Assembly (NCBI GenBank): GCA_964600785.1
Contig: CAZRKH010000143.1
Span: 1-18,540 of the forward strand
Direction of reading: 5' to 3'
DNA length: 18,540 nucleotides
From: M30B53 sp964600785
Lineage (GTDB): Bacteria; Planctomycetota; Planctomycetia; Pirellulales; UBA1268
Shown piece after piece: positions 13,997-18,540 of the stretch. The translations under genes and the position numbers were made by a program. Each line of letters starts with the position of its first letter. Position 1 is the stretch's first letter. The notes beneath the pieces were generated by a model. It saw only the letters and a program-made list of their open reading frames with translations, did not search any database and had not been told where the DNA came from.

Positions 13997-16168
13997 TCAG
14001 GGCCGGATCCATCCCGCATGGGCCATCCAGTCGAAGATCCAGGGATGCACCCAGGGATTCCATGTCGGGTAGGCGGCCGACATGCAGCTCGCGGCGAGCA
14101 ACAGCCCCGCGACCAGGCGACCGCCGCGGCTCCCCGCGAGCCGGTCGGCCATCGGCACCACGGCCGCCACCCACAAAGGCGCCAGCCACAGCACCCAGCG
14201 GAAGCATGATGTCATCCCGCCGTAGTTGCGGTCACCGGCATCGCGGGTGAGATAGAAGCCGATCACCACCAGCGACATCGCTCCGATTGCGATGGCCGCG
14301 GCCCGCCGCCGCCGGTCGCCGCCGGCGAGGATTCCGATCCCCGCCGGCACCAAGAGCCAGGCCGGTGTCAGCGAGAGGATCCCATGGTGACCCACCACCG
14401 CGTGCACCGCGTAGCGGCTCAGGGAGGGCTCGCCGCGGTCGATGCCGTGGGGATCTCGCCAGTAGCTCGTGATTCGACGGCCGTCGGGAAGCGTGAACTC
14501 GTAGTCGTACCAGTTCTCCTCGCCCCGGCGGTGGGCATAGGCCGGCTCGAAGGTTCCGTGGGCGGCATGATTGGCAGCCAGGCTCGCCGCGGCCACCAGG
14601 ATCACCGCCGGCACCGTCAGGGTGAGTGTCTGTCGAAATGCCGCCAGCCCTGACAGGCCGATCACCGCGGCCGTCCAGGCCAGGGCGGGCAGGTCGAAGG
14701 CGGCTGCCAGCGCCGCTGTCAGACCGGTGACAACGAACAGCCCCGACGAGCGTGCTCCATCGATACCGATCCGCCAACAGCCCCAGCCGCTGACCGCCAC
14801 GCAGGCCGCCGCCGGGAGGTGATTGGTGAGCACCACCGCAAAGCTTCCCAGAAAGGTGCCAAAGCAGATCAGGGCCACGGCATAGATCCGGCCGAAGTCG
14901 GTCGTGCCGATCCGTTCGACGAGCTTCGATGTGAACACGATCGTGATCGCCAGCGGCAGCAGCCCGTAGAGGAGCATCAGCCCGCGACCGAGTTCGAAGG
15001 GATGGTCAGCGAGCGTCCATCCGGTGAGCCGATTGGCAAGCCAGTAGGGCCCGGCAAGCAGCAGCTGCAGCAGCGGTGGCTTGCTCGAGTAGAGGTGGGG
15101 TGTGCCCTGGGCATCGTTGTGAACGACCGCATCGATCGTGTCCCAGCCCGGCTCGACGACGAGGTCCTCGATGGCGAAGCTGCCCCGCTCGACGAGGGCC
15201 CGGATCGTGAGCCAGCGGCTGCGGTCGTTGGCCGAGAGGAAGGGCCGTAGCAGCCGCTTGTCGCGGCGGATCTCCTCGCGGACCGTCTGCGGGTCGGCCG
15301 GGCGGCCGGCAGCCAGGCGGCGGGCCACGGTGTCGGCGACGATCCGCTTCTCCAGCGCCGCCCGGTCGATGCTCGCCACGCTGCCGATCCGGCCGGCCAG
15401 CATCCCGCAGGCGATTAGGGCCAGGAGCGTGGCGGTGCTCCCGCGGAGCTTCTCCCGCGAGGCCGTCTCGTCTGCGGGGGCAATGCGGTGCCGGCGGACG
15501 ACCCGCAGCAGATCGCGGAGCCCGGAGAAGAAACGGCCGGGGCCGTATTTTGTCTGACCGCGGACCCGCGAGCGGTGCCGTACCGGCACCTCGCACACGC
15601 GGAAGCCGTTGGCCGCGGCGAGCACCGGGATGAAGCGGTGCATGCCCTCGTCGAGTTCGAGGGCATCGGCCACCTCGCGGCGAAAAGCCTTGAGCCCGCA
15701 GTTGTGGTCGTGCAGCCGCAGGCCGGTCAGCCAGCCAACCAGGGCGTTGAAGACCCTCGAGGGGATCGTCTTGTGCCAGGGATCGAGCCGCGGAGTCTTC
15801 CAGCCGTTGGCCAAATCGGCGCCACGGTCGAGAGCGGCAAGCAGGCGGGGAATCTCGCCGGGCACGTCCTGGCCGTCGCCGTCGAGCATCACGATCCGCT
15901 CCCCCCGGCAGGCGGCGAATCCAGCGGCGAGGGCGGCCGACTTGCCGCGGCCCCGCTCGAAGCGGGTGGCGTGGATTCGGGGATCGGCTGCCGCGAGGGA
16001 CTCGATCTCCTGCCACGACCCGTCGGTCGACCCGTCGTCGACGATCCTCAGCTCCCATTGCTCGCCGGCAGCGTCGAGGGCGGCGGCAATCTCCCCGACA
16101 AGCGGTGTCAGGCTGCCCCGCTCGTCGCGAACGGGAATCACCAGGGAGAGTGTGGGAGGCTGGAGCAT
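13997..16168 (-). CDS. GT2 glycosyltransferase fused to a multi-pass membrane module
   Basis: A 723-residue protein with two parts. Residues 1 to about 235 are a GT2 family glycosyltransferase of the polyprenyl-phosphate-sugar synthase type: LSLVIPVRDE (7-16), VDDGSTDGSW (43-52), the DXD-like DGDGQD (96-101), HDHNCGLKAFRR (153-164) and QTKYGPGRFF (205-214). Residues about 243-700 form a membrane module with roughly ten hydrophobic segments and a charged loop (265-390) containing SRWLTIRALVERG and SSKPPLL (361-367), reminiscent of GT39/ArnT-like lipid-sugar-dependent transferases. A single protein could thus make a lipid-linked sugar in the cytoplasm and use it on the outer face; this is inference. 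The ATG at 16168 begins just before the first Rossmann strand and has a GGCTGG-poor leader without a strong ribosome site; the frame is open to 16402. Confidence 0.85.
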   Translation of the reverse strand: MLQPPTLSLVIPVRDERGSLTPLVGEIAAALDAAGEQWELRIVDDGSTDGSWQEIESLAAADPRIHATRFERGRGKSAALAAGFAACRGERIVMLDGDGQDVPGEIPRLLAALDRGADLANGWKTPRLDPWHKTIPSRVFNALVGWLTGLRLHDHNCGLKAFRREVADALELDEGMHRFIPVLAAANGFRVCEVPVRHRSRVRGQTKYGPGRFFSGLRDLLRVVRRHRIAPADETASREKLRGSTATLLALIACGMLAGRIGSVASIDRAALEKRIVADTVARRLAAGRPADPQTVREEIRRDKRLLRPFLSANDRSRWLTIRALVERGSFAIEDLVVEPGWDTIDAVVHNDAQGTPHLYSSKPPLLQLLLAGPYWLANRLTGWTLADHPFELGRGLMLLYGLLPLAITIVFTSKLVERIGTTDFGRIYAVALICFGTFLGSFAVVLTNHLPAAACVAVSGWGCWRIGIDGARSSGLFVVTGLTAALAAAFDLPALAWTAAVIGLSGLAAFRQTLTLTVPAVILVAAASLAANHAAHGTFEPAYAHRRGEENWYDYEFTLPDGRRITSYWRDPHGIDRGEPSLSRYAVHAVVGHHGILSLTPAWLLVPAGIGILAGGDRRRRAAAIAIGAMSLVVIGFYLTRDAGDRNYGGMTSCFRWVLWLAPLWVAAVVPMADRLAGSRGGRLVAGLLLAASCMSAAYPTWNPWVHPWIFDWMAHAGWIRP

Positions 16169-16200
16169 GTCGCGGTCGGGCGGGGTCGGGCGGCGGGGGA

Positions 16201-16218
16201 AGCCGGAGAATACCGGCT
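16201..16218. promoter_or_regulatory. Short inverted repeat in the glycosyltransferase/transporter divergent region
   Basis: AGCCGG (16201-16206) and CCGGCT (16213-16218) surround AGAATA, which stands out as A/T-containing in a GC-rich spacer. It is 33 bases upstream of the glycosyltransferase start. A second candidate element in the same 203-bp spacer is TAGACT (16302-16307), a -10-like hexamer 65 bases before the transporter start. Both are weak. Confidence 0.25.
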
Positions 16219-16371
16219 CCGCGGGCCTACAGGGTAGCCGACCTGCCTCGCTTTGACCCTGCTGGCCGGGCAGAGACCTGCCGGGGCCGACGGCCACGAC
16301 GTAGACTGCCGGCGGGAGAGCGGCCGAGCAATCGACGCGGACCGCCTGAGCCCTTCGCGCCCCCGAGGCAA

Positions 16372-17547
16372 ATGCACAACCGCATGACACGCTTTCTCTC
16401 ACTCGGAGTGATCATCGGCCTGGTCGCGCTGTTCGGCCTGCTCTCACTGCGTGTGATGGCGAGTTTTCTGCTGCCCCTGCTTTTGGCCGGAATGCTGGTG
16501 GTGGTCTTCGGGCCGCTGCATCGCTGGCTACGGGCCCGGGTGCCCGGTCCGGACTGGCTGCCGGCGGGGCTGGCCACGCTCTTCGTGCTGGTGATTGTGC
16601 TCGCCCCGCTGATCCTGATCGTCTCGCGGGCGGTGGGCGACGCGGTGGAAATGGTCCGCAGCCCGTCCGGGCTCAAGCTCGACCCACACGTGCTCGACGG
16701 GCTCGTGGGGCGGTTCAACGAGGCGACCGGGCTGCAACTCTCCGGCGATGCGGTCAATGCCGAGCTGCGAAAACTGGCCGAGGAATGGATCGGACCGATT
16801 GCCGCCGGGGCCCCTGGCCTCGTGCTGAGGGTGGTCATCGGCCTGATCGTGATGACCGTGAGCTTCTTTTATTTTCTTCTTGATGGCCGGCGGATGACCA
16901 CCGCGATCACGGCGGTCATTCCACTCGACCGCCGCTACCAGTGGCAGTTGCTCGAGGAGTTCGAGGAGGTCAGCCGGGCCGTGGTCAGTTCGACACTGCT
17001 CGCCGCGATCGTGCAGGCGGCCCTGGCGGGCATCGGCTTCGCCGTGGCGGGGCTGGATGGGGTCTTCCTGCTGACACTGCTGACCTTCTTCGGCGCGATG
17101 ATACCCTTCGTGGGGGCCGCCGCGGTCTGGGGCAGTGTCTCGCTCTACCTGGCGTTCTTCACCCAGGACACCTGGGCCGCCGCCGGGCTTGCCCTCTGGG
17201 GTGCTTCGGTCGTCTCGACGATCGACAACGTGATCAAGCCGATCGTGCTTCACGGGCAGTCCAAGCTCCACCCGCTGCTGGCGTTGCTGAGCGTGCTTGG
17301 CGGCGTGGGGGCGTTGGGCCCGATCGGTGTCTTCGTAGGGCCGATCGTGGTGGCCTTTCTGCAGGCGGCGTTGACGATGCTGCAGGTCGAGCTTGACAGC
17401 ATGCGAGGCGACGATCTGAATGTGGCCGGCAGGGTGGCAGCCGGGAGCGGGGAATCGCCGCTCGCCGGGGCGTCCGGGGAAGCGGCGGGGGCGTCCTCGC
17501 CACGCGAGGTTGCATCCGGGACCACCGGGAAGGTGAAATCTTCCTGA
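16372..17547 (+). CDS. AI-2E family (PerM-type) transporter
   Basis: Inner-membrane protein of the AI-2E/PerM family; members export autoinducer-2 or act as Na+(Li+)/H+ antiporters, and the substrate here is unknown. The 391 residues have about eight membrane segments: two at the N-terminus (10-28, 31-48), one at 67-85, then an external loop (88-145), VIGLIVMTVSFFYFLLDGR (155-173), and a C-terminal group (205-340). It has the family signature STIDNVIKPIVLHG (282-295) followed by HPLLALLSVLGGVGALGPIG (300-319) and FVGPIVVAFL. The last 45 residues are a Gly/Ala/Ser-rich tail. The ATG at 16372 is preceded closely by GAGG; the ATG at 16384 is a possible alternative. A 13-base palindrome GACCGC-G-GCGGTC (17548-17560) follows the stop directly and may be a weak terminator. 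Confidence 0.92.
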   Translation: MHNRMTRFLSLGVIIGLVALFGLLSLRVMASFLLPLLLAGMLVVVFGPLHRWLRARVPGPDWLPAGLATLFVLVIVLAPLILIVSRAVGDAVEMVRSPSGLKLDPHVLDGLVGRFNEATGLQLSGDAVNAELRKLAEEWIGPIAAGAPGLVLRVVIGLIVMTVSFFYFLLDGRRMTTAITAVIPLDRRYQWQLLEEFEEVSRAVVSSTLLAAIVQAALAGIGFAVAGLDGVFLLTLLTFFGAMIPFVGAAAVWGSVSLYLAFFTQDTWAAAGLALWGASVVSTIDNVIKPIVLHGQSKLHPLLALLSVLGGVGALGPIGVFVGPIVVAFLQAALTMLQVELDSMRGDDLNVAGRVAAGSGESPLAGASGEAAGASSPREVASGTTGKVKSS

Positions 17548-17628
17548 GACCGCGGCGGTCCGGCTGCGGATCGTGCCCTCGCGGACGACCCCTTTTGCCC
17601 AGTCATCCAATGTGTCACACCGTCGCGG

Positions 17629-17657
17629 CTCCGTGCGGAGTCCGACTTCTCGAGAAG
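17629..17657. promoter_or_regulatory. Two adjacent palindromes before the ribosome site of the 154-residue gene
   Basis: CTCCG-TG-CGGAG (17629-17640) and the perfect 12-mer CTTCTCGAGAAG (17646-17657) lie 5 bases apart. The second ends 3 bases before the ribosome binding site AAGGAGA (17661-17667). They could be twin operator sites or hairpins in the leader that affect translation. No family is recognised. Confidence 0.4.
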
Positions 17658-17671
17658 CCTCAAGGAGATTG

Positions 17672-18136
17672 ATGCCCATGCTTCTGGAAACCCTCTTCGC
17701 GGCGGCCGCCCTGGCGGTGACGGGAATCGAGGCGGCCTGCGTGCCGGCAGACGAGGGTGGCTACGACTACCTGCTGCGAGTCGAGCCGGACCTGGCCCAC
17801 AGCCGATCCGGTCACACCCTGACCAGTGACGTTCCCTCCGACGCCAGGGACGTTCGCAGCGTGCGGGTCTACGTGGCCGACCGTTGGCCGCCCGCAGTGG
17901 AGCGGGCCGTGGTCGATGCCCGCCGCCGGCCCCGGCCGCCGGCGGTGGTGCAGGCCGTCGCCACCAGCCCGGCGACGCTGGAGTCGACCGAAGAGACGGC
18001 CTCGCGACCCTGGTGGCTGCTGACAGCGGCCTTGGTGGGGCTGTTTCTCTCGCTCGGAGCCAACGCCTACCTCGGCATGCTCCTCAGCCAGATGCGAAGC
18101 CGTTTTCTTTACGACGTCGAGCAAGCCGCGGTCTGA
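17672..18136 (+). CDS. Membrane-anchored hypothetical protein, 154 residues
   Basis: A small protein with a hydrophobic N-terminus (MLLETLFAAAALAVTGIEAA, 3-22) that could be a signal sequence or anchor. A soluble segment YDYLLRVEPDL (31-41), TLTSDVPSDARDVRSVRVYV (49-68) follows, then a Pro/Arg-rich stretch (84-95), a Thr/Ser/Glu-rich linker and one clear transmembrane segment WWLLTAALVGLFLSLGANAY (114-133), ending in MRSRFLYDVEQAAV. The pattern resembles short envelope proteins I associate with planctomycetes, with no known function. The ATG at 17672 is strongly supported by AAGGAGA four bases upstream; the frame is open to 17573 but unsupported. It is downstream of the transporter gene by 124 bp, with its own ribosome site and two palindromes in between, so it may be independently regulated. 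Confidence 0.85.
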   Translation: MPMLLETLFAAAALAVTGIEAACVPADEGGYDYLLRVEPDLAHSRSGHTLTSDVPSDARDVRSVRVYVADRWPPAVERAVVDARRRPRPPAVVQAVATSPATLESTEETASRPWWLLTAALVGLFLSLGANAYLGMLLSQMRSRFLYDVEQAAV

Positions 18137-18177
18137 GGCGCGGGTCGCCTGACTGGCGATTCTTTGCCGTCTTGCTT

Positions 18178-18540
18178 CTACCGTCTCGACGAACGCCTGT
18201 GACCGGCGGCGTGCGGCGGGCGGAACATTGCCGGGGGGATGTTCACCATCGGGAGCGTGCGAACCGCCACGCGATCCTCGAGTTCGCCGCTGAACTCCTC
18301 GGCAGTCCAGCGGTGCCTGGCGACGTAGGCCGTCGTCTCAGCCTGCTCGACGTGGGCCGTCGTCTCAGCCTGCTCGACGGTGGCTGCTCTGGCAGGTCGG
18401 GAGCCGGCCCAACCACCGGGAAGCTCGGGAATCCCGTCACCGGGCCCCGCGGCCGGTAGCAGCGGGGGCGGCGGCACCCGCGGCGGACGCGGGGCAGGTG
18501 GCAGAGGCTCCGCCGCCGGCCCCGGCGGCGGGGGCCCCCC
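18178..18540 (-). CDS. C-terminal part of a proline-rich hypothetical protein (5' end beyond the window)
   Basis: A minus-strand frame open from the right edge to a TAG at 18178, at least 120 residues. The upstream part is proline/alanine/glycine-rich (PLPPAPRPP, VPPPPLLPAAGPGDG), then a 9-residue duplication VEQAETTAH VEQAETTAY, then a mixed, ordered-looking tail (ARHRWTAEEFSGELEDRVAV, RTLPMVNIPPAMF). The tail composition is normal for protein, which argues for a real gene, but the start is not in the window and the edge sequence is G/C-only in places. A competing plus-strand frame (17884-18459) reads as arginine/glycine-rich shadow. It is convergent with the 154-residue gene, 41 bp apart. 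Function unknown. Confidence 0.45.
   Translation of the reverse strand, partial: GGPPPPGPAAEPLPPAPRPPRVPPPPLLPAAGPGDGIPELPGGWAGSRPARAATVEQAETTAHVEQAETTAYVARHRWTAEEFSGELEDRVAVRTLPMVNIPPAMFRPPHAAGHRRSSRR
18328..18379. repeat. 27-bp tandem duplication
   Basis: A 25-base block beginning GGCCGTCGTCTCAG is repeated exactly at 18328-18352 and 18355-18379, giving a period of 27. On the minus strand it encodes the duplicated peptide VEQAETTAH/VEQAETTAY, so the period preserves the frame. It looks like a recent in-frame duplication. Confidence 0.85.

Noticed and set aside
15006..16058. 350-codon minus-strand frame within the glycosyltransferase gene
   Set aside because: It is an out-of-register reading on the same strand as the fusion gene; its arginine/proline-rich translation has no motif, whereas the main frame has DDGSTD, DGDGQD and SSKPPLL.

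Overview
The window looks like a stretch of a high-GC planctomycete chromosome. Three things suggest this. A methenyl-tetrahydromethanopterin cyclohydrolase (mch) with cofactor-synthesis-type neighbours is a trait of planctomycetes, methylotrophic proteobacteria and archaea. There are short lysine-rich and membrane-anchored proteins whose style I associate with planctomycetes. Shine-Dalgarno use is patchy. No taxonomic search was run. The first 60 bases are G/C homopolymer runs and the last 60 are proline-codon-rich and G/C-only in places, so both ends may be contig edges of lower reliability.

Layout. (1) 1-4339: a C1-transfer/pterin block. On the minus strand are an ATP-grasp (RimK/MptN-like) ligase running off the left edge, mch, a 6-pyruvoyl-tetrahydropterin-synthase-like protein and a CitG-like protein. 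A plus-strand DtxR/MntR-type regulator lies between mch and the PTPS gene, divergent from mch across a region with a perfect inverted repeat. (2) 4499-8446: a plus-strand housekeeping run of ppk1, a type II dnaJ (no zinc finger), rnpA and yidD, the last two overlapping by 4 bp. (3) 8503-9736: minus-strand fabI followed after 1 bp by a NUDIX hydrolase. (4) 9876-10236: a recognisable promoter, tRNA-Lys(CTT), then a repeat-bearing and finally AT-rich spacer. (5) 10237-12025: a small basic HTH-like protein with a textbook terminator, then two further hairpins, then two unrecognised minus-strand genes of 83 and 220 codons. (6) 12156-13984: a WYL-domain regulator overlapping an RluA-type pseudouridine synthase gene. 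(7) 13997-16168: a minus-strand fusion of a GT2 glycosyltransferase with a long membrane module. (8) 16372-18136: an AI-2E/PerM-type transporter and a small membrane-anchored protein. (9) 18178-18540: a proline-rich minus-strand reading frame running off the right edge.

How the genes may work together. Mch interconverts methenyl- and formyl-H4MPT in formaldehyde oxidation or formate assimilation. The ATP-grasp, PTPS-like and CitG-like proteins are plausible makers of H4MPT or its partner methylofuran. fae, mtdB/C, fhc/ftr and mptG are not in the window and would have to lie elsewhere. The rest is core metabolism, RNA processing, envelope and stress functions with no evident link to C1 metabolism. 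I see no CRISPR array, insertion sequence, prophage or recognisable defence island.
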